Under the pieces are notes generated by a model. It was not told the origin of the DNA. It worked only from the letters and a program-made list of their open reading frames with translations, and did not search any database. Shown here piece by piece: positions 16,969-25,547 of a DNA stretch of 64,000 bases (position 1 is the stretch's first letter; each line of letters opens with the position of its first letter). Where the stretch lies: contig NZ_CP108088.1 of the NCBI RefSeq assembly GCF_036192275.1, positions 7,612,001 through 7,676,000 on the forward strand. Reading direction: 5' to 3'. The translations under genes and the position numbers were made by a program. Source of the stretch: Streptomyces sp. NBC_00250 (lineage in GTDB: Bacteria; Actinomycetota; Actinomycetes; Streptomycetales; Streptomycetaceae).

Positions 16969-19900
16969 GGCTGCACCGACTGGAGATCACCGCGTTCGGC
17001 CCCTTCGGCGGCACGCAGACCGTCGACTTCGACGCCCTCTCCTCCGCCGGGCTCTTCCTCCTCCACGGGCCGACCGGCGCCGGCAAGACCTCCGTCCTCG
17101 ACGCGGTCTGCTTCGCCCTGTACGGGAGCGTGCCCGGCGTCCGCCAGACTCCGGGCGGCTCCCTGCGGAGCGACCACGCCCCTGTCGGCACGTCCACCGA
17201 GGTCGTCCTCGAACTCACCGTGGGGGACCGGCGCCTGGAGATCACCCGGCGCCCGGCCCAGCAGCGGCCCAAGAAGCGCGGCGGCGGCTTCACCACCGAG
17301 AAGGCCCAGACCTGGCTGCGCGAGTACGACCCCGCCACGCGCGCGTGGAACGGCCTGAGCCGCTCCCACCAGGAGGTGGGGGAGGAGATCACCCAGCTCG
17401 TCGGCATGAGCCGCGAGCAGTTCTGTCAGGTCGTCCTCCTCCCGCAGGGCGACTTCGCCCGCTTCCTCCGTGCCGACGCCGAGGCCCGCGGCAAGCTCCT
17501 CGGCCGCCTCTTCGACACCCGCCGCTTCGCCGCCGTCGAAGAGCGCCTGGCCGACCTGCGGCGGACCGCTCAGCAGCAGGTCGAGGACGGCGACGAGCGG
17601 CTCCTCGCACTCGCCCACCGGATGGGTCAGGCCGCCGGGGGCCTCGCCGTCGCCCGTACCTCCGTCGAGGGGCGGCCCGGCGACCCCGGCCTCGCCGACA
17701 CGGTCCTCACCTGGGCCGCCGTCGCCCGTACGGAGGCCCGCGAGGCCCTCGACATCGCGCGCGTACGGCTCGAAGCCGCTGAGACCCGGCAGGGCGCGGC
17801 GCGCGCCGCCCTCGACGCCGAGAACGACCTGGCCGCCCGCCAGGCCCGGCACGCCGACGCGCTCCTGCGGCAGGAGCGGCTCACCGCCCACGCGCCGGAG
17901 AAGGACCGGCTCCAGGCCGCCCTCGACCGCAGTCTGAAGGCGGACCGGGTGGCCCCCGCGCTGGGACTGCGCCAGGACGCCGAGCGCGAGCGTTCGACCG
18001 CGCACGCCGCCCGCGAACGCGCCCGCGCCCAGCTGCCCCCGGATCTCGCCGACGCCGGGGCCGAGCAGCTCTCGGCCCTCGAACGCCGGCTGCGCGAGGA
18101 ACTCGGAGGCCTGGAGGCGGCCCGTCGCGCCGAGCGCCGCGCCGCCGCGATCGCCGGGGAACGCGCCGTCCTCGTGCGCGAGGCGCGCGCCGACGGCGAC
18201 GTCCTCCGGGACGCCTCCGACTGGCTCGCCGGCTGGGGACCGCGCCGGACGGCGCTCACCGAGCACGTCGAGGCCGCCCGGGACGCCGCCGCCCGGGCGG
18301 AGCACCTCGCGGGCCGCCTCGATCCCGCCCGCCGCCGGTTCGACGCGGCCCGCCGCCGTGACGCCCTCGCCGAGGACACCCGGGCGGCCGAGGCGCGCCT
18401 CGCGGACGCACGGGAACGACGCAACACCGCCCACGAGAGCTGGCTGGACGTCAAGTCACGGCGCCTGGAGGGCATCGCCGCCGAACTCGCGGTCACCCTC
18501 GCCCCGGGCGACCCCTGCCAGGTCTGCGGCTCGACCGCCCACCCGGCCCCCGCCCGCACCGGCGCCGACCATGTCGACCGGGCCACCGAGGACGCCGCCT
18601 ACGCCTCCTACACCCGCGCCGAGGAGACCCGTACGTCCGCCGAACGCGACTTGGCCGTCACCCACGAGTCCTGGTCCACGGCCCGCGCCGAGGTCCAGGC
18701 GGGCGCCCCGGCCGGTTCGTCCGAGCCGACCGTCGGCGAACTCGCTCTCGAAGTCGAAGAGTTGACCCGCCTCCATGCCGAGGCGCACGCGCTCGCCGGA
18801 CAGACCCACGGCGCGCGGGAGACGCTCGCGCGGGCCGAGCGGGAGCACGAGAAGCGGGTCGGCGCGCAGCGGGAGGCCGAGCGGCGGGTCGCCGCGCGGA
18901 CCTCGCGGCGCGAGGCCCTCGACCGCGAACAGCTCGCCCTCGACGAGGAACTGACCCGGGGACGCGGCGCGTTCGCCACCGTGGCCGAACACGCCACCCT
19001 CCTCGAACGGCGGATCGGCCTCCTGGTCGACGCCACCGGCGCCGTACGCACCGCCGAACTCGCCGCCCAGCACCTCAAGGAGGCCGACGACCGGCTCGCC
19101 GACGCGGCCTACCGCGCGGGCTTCACCACCCCCGCCGAGGCCGCCGCCGCACTCCTCCGCGAGGGCGAGCGCCGGGACCACCAGCACCGCGTGGACGCCT
19201 GGCAGGCCGAGGCCGCCGCCGTCGCGGACCGGCTCGCCGAGCCCGGCACCGCGGCCGCCGCCGCCCTTCCGCCCGCCGACCCGGCCGCGGTCGGGGCCGC
19301 CCACACGGCGGCCGAACGCGCGCTCCGCGAGGCCGACGCCGTCCTGGCCGCCGCCCGCGAACGCGCCACCGGCCTCGCCGGACTCTCCCGGCAGGCCCTC
19401 ACCGAGGTCCGCCGCCTGGGTCCGCTCCGCGAGGAGTACGACCGGGTGGCCCGCCTCGCCGCACTCACCGCCGGCACCTCCGCCGAGAACGAGCGCCGGA
19501 TGCGCCTGGAGTCGTACGTCCTGGCCGCCCGCCTCGAACAGGTCGCGGCCGCCGCGACCGCGCGCCTCCAGCGGATGTCCTCCGGCCGCTACACCCTCGT
19601 CCACTCCGACGCGCGCTCCGGCGGCAAGCGGGCCGGCCTCGGCCTGCACGTCGTCGACGCCTGGACCGGCAACGAGCGCGACACCGCCACGCTCTCCGGC
19701 GGCGAGACCTTCTTCGCCTCCCTCGCGCTCGCCCTCGGCCTCGCCGACGTCGTCACGGACGAGGCGGGGGGCGTACGGCTCGACACGCTCTTCATCGACG
19801 AGGGCTTCGGCAGCCTCGACGAGCAGACGCTCGACGAGGTCCTCGACGTCCTCGACTCACTGCGCGAACGCGACCGCAGCGTCGGCATCGTCAGTCACGT

Positions 19901-20003
19901 CGGCGATCTGCGCCGCCGGATCCCGGCCCAGCTGGAGGTCGTCAAGGCGCGGCAGGGCTCGGCGGTACGGCTGCGCACCGGCGCGGACGCGCTCAGCGGC
20001 TGA
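16965..20003 (+). CDS. sbcC: Exonuclease SbcCD subunit C (SMC-like ATPase)
   Basis: A 1012-residue Rad50/SMC-type ATPase that forms the complex with SbcD. Walker A is GPTGAGKTSVLDAV near residue 37, followed by a Q-loop region. Long Ala/Arg/Glu-rich coiled-coil arms flank a zinc hook CQVCG near the middle. The C-terminal lobe holds the signature LSGGETFFASLALAL and Walker B LDTLFIDEGFGSLD. The GTG start at 16965 overlaps the sbcD stop by 4 nt. The stop lies in a short element that is almost repeated at the end of the convergent Lrp gene. Confidence 0.95.
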   Translation: MRLHRLEITAFGPFGGTQTVDFDALSSAGLFLLHGPTGAGKTSVLDAVCFALYGSVPGVRQTPGGSLRSDHAPVGTSTEVVLELTVGDRRLEITRRPAQQRPKKRGGGFTTEKAQTWLREYDPATRAWNGLSRSHQEVGEEITQLVGMSREQFCQVVLLPQGDFARFLRADAEARGKLLGRLFDTRRFAAVEERLADLRRTAQQQVEDGDERLLALAHRMGQAAGGLAVARTSVEGRPGDPGLADTVLTWAAVARTEAREALDIARVRLEAAETRQGAARAALDAENDLAARQARHADALLRQERLTAHAPEKDRLQAALDRSLKADRVAPALGLRQDAERERSTAHAARERARAQLPPDLADAGAEQLSALERRLREELGGLEAARRAERRAAAIAGERAVLVREARADGDVLRDASDWLAGWGPRRTALTEHVEAARDAAARAEHLAGRLDPARRRFDAARRRDALAEDTRAAEARLADARERRNTAHESWLDVKSRRLEGIAAELAVTLAPGDPCQVCGSTAHPAPARTGADHVDRATEDAAYASYTRAEETRTSAERDLAVTHESWSTARAEVQAGAPAGSSEPTVGELALEVEELTRLHAEAHALAGQTHGARETLARAEREHEKRVGAQREAERRVAARTSRREALDREQLALDEELTRGRGAFATVAEHATLLERRIGLLVDATGAVRTAELAAQHLKEADDRLADAAYRAGFTTPAEAAAALLREGERRDHQHRVDAWQAEAAAVADRLAEPGTAAAAALPPADPAAVGAAHTAAERALREADAVLAAARERATGLAGLSRQALTEVRRLGPLREEYDRVARLAALTAGTSAENERRMRLESYVLAARLEQVAAAATARLQRMSSGRYTLVHSDARSGGKRAGLGLHVVDAWTGNERDTATLSGGETFFASLALALGLADVVTDEAGGVRLDTLFIDEGFGSLDEQTLDEVLDVLDSLRERDRSVGIVSHVGDLRRRIPAQLEVVKARQGSAVRLRTGADALSG

Positions 20004-20064
20004 GGCCCGTGCGGTGTGACTCCCGGCGGCTCAGGAGCGGGCGGTCGCGCCCTCAGCGGCTGAG
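19991..20064. terminator. Inverted repeat joining the 3' ends of sbcC and the Lrp gene
   Basis: cagcggctgagg near 19993 and cctcagcggctg near 20051 form an inverted repeat with one central mismatch. Each arm contains the stop codon of one of the two convergent genes. It could fold into a bidirectional terminator. Confidence 0.4.
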
Positions 20065-20502
20065 TGAACGCCGGGGGAGCGGCGAGGAGTAGACGACGCT
20101 CGTCGTCACGGAGCCGAGTGTGGCGATCTTCCCGGAGATCGCCTCCAGGTGCTTCATCGACCGCGCGGCGACCTTGAGGACGAAACAGTCGTCGCCGGTG
20201 ACGTGGTGCGCCTCCAGGACCTCCGGCGTGGTGTCGAGCAGATCGTGGAACGGCTTGTAGTTGCCGTGCGGATAGCGGAGCCGTACGAAGGCGAGGATCG
20301 GCAGCCCGAGCCGGTCCTGGTCGACGATCGCCGCGTACCCGGTGATCACCCCGGCCTCCTCCAGGCGCCGCACCCGCTCGGTCACCGCGGACGGCGACAT
20401 CGACACGGTACGGGCGAGCTCGGCGAAACTGGCGCGGCCCTCGGACTGGAGGGCCTGGAGAATGCGCCAGTCGGTGGCGTCGGCGGTGTACTCGGTGGTC
20501 AT
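20053..20502 (-). CDS. Lrp/AsnC-family transcriptional regulator
   Basis: 149 residues in the standard Lrp layout. An N-terminal winged helix DWRILQALQSEGRASFAELARTVSMSPSAVTERVRRLEEAGVITGY is followed by the RAM ligand-binding domain, with the GDDCFVLKV strand and the SVTTSVVYSS C-terminal strand. It probably senses an amino acid. I chose ATG at 20502 (MTTEYTADATD) over an upstream in-frame start because the helix begins directly after it. Its target is not obvious, as neither neighbour is divergent. Confidence 0.9.
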   Translation of the reverse strand: MTTEYTADATDWRILQALQSEGRASFAELARTVSMSPSAVTERVRRLEEAGVITGYAAIVDQDRLGLPILAFVRLRYPHGNYKPFHDLLDTTPEVLEAHHVTGDDCFVLKVAARSMKHLEAISGKIATLGSVTTSVVYSSPLPRRSLSR

Positions 20503-20571
20503 ACGGCACAGATAGCAGGGGATTCCCCGGCCGATCAAGCGGTCGGCCGGGGAATCTCACCCCAGCTGCCC

Positions 20572-22284
20572 TCAGAGGCGCGAGAGCTCGTCGACCAGGT
20601 CGTCGAGGCCCAGCGGCCCCTGCGAGAGGGCGGCCATGTGCCAGGCCTTCGCGTCGAACGCGTCGCCGTGCGCCGCCCGCGCGTTGGCGCGGCCGAGCAG
20701 CCAGGCCCGCTCGCCCAGCTTGTAGCCGATGGCCTGACCCGGCATCGACAGATAGCGGGTCATCTCGCTCTCCACGAAGGACGGCGGACGGCTGCTGTGC
20801 CGCTGGAAGAACTCCTGCGCGAGCTCGGGGGTCCACCGCTCGCCCGGGTGGAACGGCGAGTCCGCCGGGATCTCAAGGCCCAGGTGCATGCCGATGTCCA
20901 CGATCACCCGGCAGGCGCGCATCATCTGCCCGTCGAGGTAGCCGAGGCGCCGCTCCGCGTCCGGCAGGAAGCCGAGTTCGTCCATCAGCCGCTCCGCGTA
21001 GAGCGCCCAGCCCTCGGAGTTGGCGCTGACCTTGCCGATGGTCGCCTGGTAGCGGGAGAGGCGGTCGGCGACGTGCACCCACTGCGCGATCTGCAGGTGG
21101 TGGCCGGGAACGCCCTCGTGGTACCAGGTCGACACCAGGTCGTAGACCGGGAAGCGGGTCGTGCCGTCCACCGGGAGCCAGGTGCGGCCGGGGCGCGAGA
21201 AGTCCTCGGACGGGCCGGTGTAGTACGGCGCGGCGGCGCCGCCCGGCGGGGCGATCCGGGACTCCACCCGCCGTACCCGGTCGGCGAGTTCGAAGTGGGT
21301 GCCGTCGAGCGCCTCGATGGCCTCGTCCATGAGCTCCTGGAGCCAGACCCGGACCTCCTCCACCCCTTCGATGTGCGTGCCGTGCTCGTCGAGGTGGGCC
21401 AGCGCCTCCCAGGGGTCGGAGCCCGGCAGGATCCGCTCGGCCTCGGTCCGCATCTCGCCGAGCAGCCGGTGGTACTCGGTCCAGCCGTACGCGTACGCCT
21501 GGTCGAGGTCCAGGTCGGTGCCGTTGAAGAAGCGGGTCCAGCGCTGGTAGCGCTCACGGCCCACCGTGTTCGGGGCGTCCGCGACGGCCGGGGCGTACAC
21601 GTCCCGCATCCAGTCCCGTAGCGCCACGACGGCCTCGGTGGCGGCCCGGCCCGCCTTGGCGAGCCCGGCGCGCAGCTCCTCGGGGAGGGTGGCCGGGCCC
21701 GCGGCGGCGAACTCCTCGAACCAGCCCGGCCCTCCGCTCGCCGCGCCCGCCCACTCCGTGAGCTGTTCGACGAAGGTGGCCGTGGGGCGCGGCCCGCCGA
21801 ACAGCTTCCGCTCAAGACCGAGCGCGAGCGCGGACCGGTAGCCCTCCAGGGCGGCCGGGACCGCGCGCAGCCGGGCGGCGACCGCCGTCCAGTCCTCCTC
21901 GGTCTCCGTCGGCATCACGGTGAACACGATGCGGACGCTGTGCGCGGGCGAGCGCATGTTGCTGACCGCGCACAGCCCCTCCTCGGCCTCGTACACGGCG
22001 AGTTCCGCCGTCAGGCGCTCCCGCAGCAGACGGGCGCACCGCTGCTCGGCCTCGCTGTCCGCGCCCGGGGCGCGCTCCGCCTCGTCGAGCCGGGCGAGCG
22101 TACGGCGGGCGAGGTCGGCCACGGCCCGCTGGCCGGCCGGCGAGAAGTCGGGCAGCAGTCCGGCGCTCTCCTTGACTCCCAGGTACGTACCGGTGATCGG
22201 GTCGAGGGCGATGAGTGCGTCGACGTGTTCGTCGGCGACCTGGCGGGGCAGCGCGCTGCTGGAAGTCTCTGGCATGGGGGTCAT
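20572..22284 (-). CDS. DUF885 family protein, putative metallopeptidase-like
   Basis: The 570-residue protein covers the full DUF885 length. The signature WYHEGVPGHHLQIAQW (about residues 388-403) contains an HExxPGHH element resembling a zinc site, and EGWALYAERLMDELG is the second conserved motif, supplying Glu for a gluzincin-like arrangement. No signal peptide is seen, so it is likely cytosolic, unlike the lipoprotein members of the family. Its activity is unproven. It lies between two Lrp-type regulators on the same strand. Confidence 0.85.
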   Translation of the reverse strand: MTPMPETSSSALPRQVADEHVDALIALDPITGTYLGVKESAGLLPDFSPAGQRAVADLARRTLARLDEAERAPGADSEAEQRCARLLRERLTAELAVYEAEEGLCAVSNMRSPAHSVRIVFTVMPTETEEDWTAVAARLRAVPAALEGYRSALALGLERKLFGGPRPTATFVEQLTEWAGAASGGPGWFEEFAAAGPATLPEELRAGLAKAGRAATEAVVALRDWMRDVYAPAVADAPNTVGRERYQRWTRFFNGTDLDLDQAYAYGWTEYHRLLGEMRTEAERILPGSDPWEALAHLDEHGTHIEGVEEVRVWLQELMDEAIEALDGTHFELADRVRRVESRIAPPGGAAAPYYTGPSEDFSRPGRTWLPVDGTTRFPVYDLVSTWYHEGVPGHHLQIAQWVHVADRLSRYQATIGKVSANSEGWALYAERLMDELGFLPDAERRLGYLDGQMMRACRVIVDIGMHLGLEIPADSPFHPGERWTPELAQEFFQRHSSRPPSFVESEMTRYLSMPGQAIGYKLGERAWLLGRANARAAHGDAFDAKAWHMAALSQGPLGLDDLVDELSRL

Positions 22285-22324
22285 CCTGGCGCGTCCGGCG
22301 GGCCCGCGTCACCCTCGTCCGGCC

Positions 22325-22822
22325 TCAGTCGGCTGACAAGGAAGGGCTCGCCGAGGGCGGCAGAAGCGGCCCGCACTCCCACTGCTGGAAGATCAGCCGC
22401 GTCTCGACGCGGGCCACCTCGCGGCGCGAGGTGAACTCGTCGAGCACGAGTCGTTGCAGGTCGGCGGGGTCCGCGACGGCCACGTGCACCAGGTAGTCGT
22501 CGGGTCCCGTCAGATGGAACAGCGCCCGGGACTCCGGCAGGGCCCGGATCCGGTCCACGAAGGGACCGATCAGTTCCCGCCGGTGCGGCCGGACCTGGAC
22601 AAGAAGGAGCGCTTCAAGACCTCGGCCGAGTTTGGCCGGATCCAGTCGTAGCTGGTGTCCGAGGATCACGCCCGTGCGGCGCAGCCGCGCCACCCGGTCC
22701 AGGCAGGTGGAGGGTGCCACCCCGACCTCGGCGGCGAGTTCACGGTAGGTGGTCCGGGCGTCGTTCTGCAGGAGGCGAAGAATGTGCAGATCGACCGCGT
22801 CCAGTACGACAGAATCGGCCAT
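22325..22822 (-). CDS. Lrp/AsnC-family regulator, likely of the divergent gamma-lyase gene
   Basis: 165 residues: winged helix DLHILRLLQNDARTTYRELAAEVGVAPSTCLDRVARLRRTGVILGH, then a RAM domain with GPDDYLVHVAVADPADLQRLVLDEF. The gene is divergent from a methionine gamma-lyase-like PLP enzyme with only 59 nt between the start codons, the arrangement of mdeR-mdeA and related pairs, so control of that enzyme in response to an amino acid is likely. TACGTT lies 6 nt upstream of the ATG, indicating leaderless transcription. Confidence 0.9.
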   Translation of the reverse strand: MADSVVLDAVDLHILRLLQNDARTTYRELAAEVGVAPSTCLDRVARLRRTGVILGHQLRLDPAKLGRGLEALLLVQVRPHRRELIGPFVDRIRALPESRALFHLTGPDDYLVHVAVADPADLQRLVLDEFTSRREVARVETRLIFQQWECGPLLPPSASPSLSAD

Positions 22823-22828
22823 CTGGCG

Positions 22829-22854
22829 AACGTAGCACGGCGATTTCCCGCTAC
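22829..22854. promoter_or_regulatory. Divergent promoter/operator between Lrp regulator and gamma-lyase gene
   Basis: On the minus strand TACGTT (22834-22829) is 6 nt before the Lrp ATG. The inverted repeat gtagc-N13-gctac (22832-22854) overlaps it and would suit an Lrp dimer. The whole divergent spacer is 59 nt. Confidence 0.45.
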
Positions 22855-22881
22855 TTCCCGGTATCCGTTCACAGTGCCGCC

Positions 22882-24108
22882 ATGGACGCCATGGACTACG
22901 GCTCCTCGGTCACCCCGAGGGCCCTCGCCACCGAAGCCGTGCACGCCGGCCGCGAAGACCTCGCCTCGCTCGGTCTGCACGCCCCGCCGCTCGATCTGTC
23001 CACCACCTACCCCTCGTACGACGCCCGGGCCGAGGCCGCCCGGATCGACGAATTCGCCACCACGGGTGCCCGGCTCGACGGGCCGCCGGTCTACGCCCGG
23101 CTCGACAACCCCACCGTCGCCCGCTTCGAGGAGGCCCTCGCCCGACTTGAGGGCGCCGAGGCGGCCGTCGCCTTCGCCAGCGGCATGGCGGCCTTCACCG
23201 CCGTCCTCCTCGCCCGGGCGAGCCAGGGTCTGCGTCACGTGGTCGCGGTCCGTCCGCTGTACGGCTGCAGCGACCACCTCCTGGACGCCGGACTGCTCGG
23301 CACCGAGGTGACCTGGACCGACCCGGCGGGCGTCGCGGACGCGATACGGCCCGACACCGGCCTGGTCATGGTGGAGTCGCCCGCCAACCCGACCCTGGCG
23401 GAGGCGGACATCCGCGCCCTCGCCCACTCCTGCGGATCCGTGCCGCTCCTGGTCGACAACACCTTCGCCACGCCCGTGCTCCAGCGCCCGGTCGAGCAGG
23501 GCGCCCGCATCGTGCTGCACAGCGCCACCAAGTACCTCGGCGGTCACGGTGACGTCATGGGCGGCATCGTCGCCTGCGACGAGGAGTTCGCCCGCACCCT
23601 CCGTCAGGTCCGCTTCGCCACCGGCGGAGTGCTGCACCCGCTCGCCGGCTATCTGCTGCTGCGTGGTCTGTCCACCCTGCCGGTACGGGTGCGTGCGGCT
23701 TCCGGCACGGCGGCGGAGCTCGTACGGCGGCTCGCCACGGATCCCCGGATCGCGCGGGTCCACTACCCGCGGATCGGCGGCGCGATGATCGCCTTCGAGG
23801 TCTACGGCGACCCGCACGACGTCATCGCCGGCGTCCGTCTGATCACCCCGGCCGTGAGCCTCGGCAGCGTCGACACCCTCATCCAGCACCCGGCCTCCAT
23901 CAGCCACCGCATCGTGGCCGAGGGTGACCGGCGCTCGGCGGGCGTCAGCGACCGCCTGCTGCGGATGTCGGTCGGTCTCGAGGACGTCGAGGACCTTTGG
24001 CGGGATCTGACCCAGGCGCTCAGCGCTCCGCCCGCCGGATCCCTTCGTGCCGCTGTTCCTGCTGGGGCCGGGCGGCCGGTCGCGGTGCCGCGGCCAGCCG
24101 GGCTGTGA
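22882..24108 (+). CDS. Cys/Met-metabolism PLP-dependent enzyme (methionine gamma-lyase / cystathionine gamma-lyase-like)
   Basis: About 408 residues of the fold-type I trans-sulfuration family. [55 protein letters not shown] and the PLP-lysine motif [16 protein letters not shown] are clear. The Tyr and Arg of YARLDNPT match the phosphate-binding residues. Linkage to an Lrp regulator favours a degradative gamma-lyase role over biosynthesis, though substrate choice cannot be read. ATG at 22882 or 22891 is possible. The C-terminal tail ([20 protein letters not shown]) is unusual for the family and is encoded antisense to the next gene's end. Confidence 0.85.
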   Translation: MDAMDYGSSVTPRALATEAVHAGREDLASLGLHAPPLDLSTTYPSYDARAEAARIDEFATTGARLDGPPVYARLDNPTVARFEEALARLEGAEAAVAFASGMAAFTAVLLARASQGLRHVVAVRPLYGCSDHLLDAGLLGTEVTWTDPAGVADAIRPDTGLVMVESPANPTLAEADIRALAHSCGSVPLLVDNTFATPVLQRPVEQGARIVLHSATKYLGGHGDVMGGIVACDEEFARTLRQVRFATGGVLHPLAGYLLLRGLSTLPVRVRAASGTAAELVRRLATDPRIARVHYPRIGGAMIAFEVYGDPHDVIAGVRLITPAVSLGSVDTLIQHPASISHRIVAEGDRRSAGVSDRLLRMSVGLEDVEDLWRDLTQALSAPPAGSLRAAVPAGAGRPVAVPRPAGL

Positions 24109-25459
24109 TCACCAGGGTGCCCTCCTCGATCTGGTAGTCGAGGGGCAGGTTGAGCGCCCGCATCGCGGCCACCATCCCGGTGTTGGACGACTGCGTCACG
24201 GCGTACACGCTGGCGCAGCCGGCCTCCTCCGCCATCGCCACGAGCCGGCCGAGGAGCTCGGAGCCGATGCCGCGCCGCTGCCAGTCGTCCTCCACCATCA
24301 GCGCGACCTCCGTCTCGTCGCCGTCCCAGAGCAGATGTCCGAGGGCGACGAGCCGGCCGGAGGTCGTCTGCACGGCCAGGGTGCGCCCGAAGCGGGGGCT
24401 GAGCAGATGGTCGAGGTAGCGGTCCGCGTCGCCGACCGGGCCGTGGTAGCGCAGACCGAGCGTGCGGGGCGAGCAGCGGTCGTGCATGGCGCGCGCGGCG
24501 GCCAGGTCGCGCTGGTCGGCGCGGCGGACGGTGATCTCGTTGCCCTCGGGGAGGGTCAGCACGTCCTGGCTGCGCGGGACGCGCGGGCCGAGCCGCGCGT
24601 CGAGCTCGACGAGGGCGCGGGCCCGGGCGAACTCGGTGGGGGTGAAGGGGAGGTAGGGCCGCTCCACGATGAGCGTGCCGCCGTTGGGGTCGCGCAGCCG
24701 CATCACGGTCTCCTCCAGGACGCCTTCGACCGGGGCGAGTTCGCCGGTGGGGCGGCCGGTGAGCGAGACGGCGGGCACGGAGTGCAGGGTGCAGCGGCCG
24801 AGGAGCTGGCGCAGCGCGAGCGGCAGTTCGGCCGCGTCGAGCGCCGTACGGGTGGCCAGGCCGAGGACCCGGGTGGGGGTGTCCACCAGGTCGTGGGCGT
24901 CGGCCCGCTCGGTCCAGGTGTCGCGGCCGCCCGCCGCCGCCGTCTCACGGGAGAGGGCGTGGGCGGAGAGATCGGCGGGGGCGCGCAGCAGGAACTCGTC
25001 GACCGTGCCGTCGGCGAGCGGGTGCGTCTGGAGGGTGAGGATGTCCACGCCCAGGCGGGCGAGGACGGTGCACAGCGCGGCGAGGCTGCCCGGCGTGTCC
25101 GCGACGGTGGTCCGCATCCGCCAGAGCGTCGTCTCGACGGGAACCTCGGGCTCCGTCTCGTCGTGCTCCTCCTCGGTCTTCGCAGGGACGGTCGCGGTGG
25201 AGGGCCCGCCGGTGTCACCGGCGGGCGGAGCATGGCTCGCATGACTGCGCCTCCGTGCCCACCAGGTGTGGAAGCCGGCGGTGGCGACCAGCGCGATCGC
25301 CGAGAACACCAGGAGGTAGGGGCCGTCCGGCCCCTTGACGATGCTCTTGGCGATCGTGTCGGCCACCACCACGGCGGTGAACAGGGCGGCGAGCTCGATC
25401 AGGTCGTGCCGCCAGTGGTGCGGACGGCGGGTGCTCTTCGAAGACGTCACATCGGTCAT
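24020..25459 (-). CDS. Membrane-anchored ACT-like plus GNAT acetyltransferase fusion protein
   Basis: A 479-residue protein with three regions. Two hydrophobic helices lie at about 20-40 and 47-66. An ACT-like regulatory domain follows from about 110, with TVADTPGSLAALCTVLARLGVDILTLQTHPLADG. A C-terminal GNAT domain includes VALMVEDDWQRRGIGSELLGRLVAMAEEAG (acetyl-CoA loop Q/RxxGxG/A as QRRGIG). Fusion of an ACT sensor to an acetyltransferase suggests amino-acid-responsive protein or metabolite acetylation, which is inference. Its last 89 nt overlap the convergent gamma-lyase gene. A 10-bp palindrome lies 26 nt before its ATG. Confidence 0.82.
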   Translation of the reverse strand: MTDVTSSKSTRRPHHWRHDLIELAALFTAVVVADTIAKSIVKGPDGPYLLVFSAIALVATAGFHTWWARRRSHASHAPPAGDTGGPSTATVPAKTEEEHDETEPEVPVETTLWRMRTTVADTPGSLAALCTVLARLGVDILTLQTHPLADGTVDEFLLRAPADLSAHALSRETAAAGGRDTWTERADAHDLVDTPTRVLGLATRTALDAAELPLALRQLLGRCTLHSVPAVSLTGRPTGELAPVEGVLEETVMRLRDPNGGTLIVERPYLPFTPTEFARARALVELDARLGPRVPRSQDVLTLPEGNEITVRRADQRDLAAARAMHDRCSPRTLGLRYHGPVGDADRYLDHLLSPRFGRTLAVQTTSGRLVALGHLLWDGDETEVALMVEDDWQRRGIGSELLGRLVAMAEEAGCASVYAVTQSSNTGMVAAMRALNLPLDYQIEEGTLVITARLAAAPRPAARPQQEQRHEGIRRAER

Positions 25460-25485
25460 GACCTCACTGTGACCCAGTGGTGTTG

Positions 25486-25495
25486 CGTGATCACG
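25486..25495 (-). promoter_or_regulatory. Palindrome cgtgatcacg in the promoter region of the ACT-GNAT gene
   Basis: A perfect 10-bp palindrome 26 nt upstream of the ATG at 25459, in a short AT-richer spacer. It is a possible operator; no cognate regulator is adjacent. Confidence 0.35.
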
Positions 25496-25515
25496 AACGC
25501 TTTGTGACTGACGGG

Positions 25516-25539
25516 TTAAGCGCCCATCTGGCGGCTTAA
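25516..25539 (-). terminator. Hairpin downstream of the DUF6493 gene
   Basis: ttaagcgcc (25516-25524) pairs with ggcggcttaa (25530-25539) with one bulged base, 8 nt beyond the stop of the minus-strand DUF6493 gene. Confidence 0.55.
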
Positions 25540-25547
25540 GGAACGAT

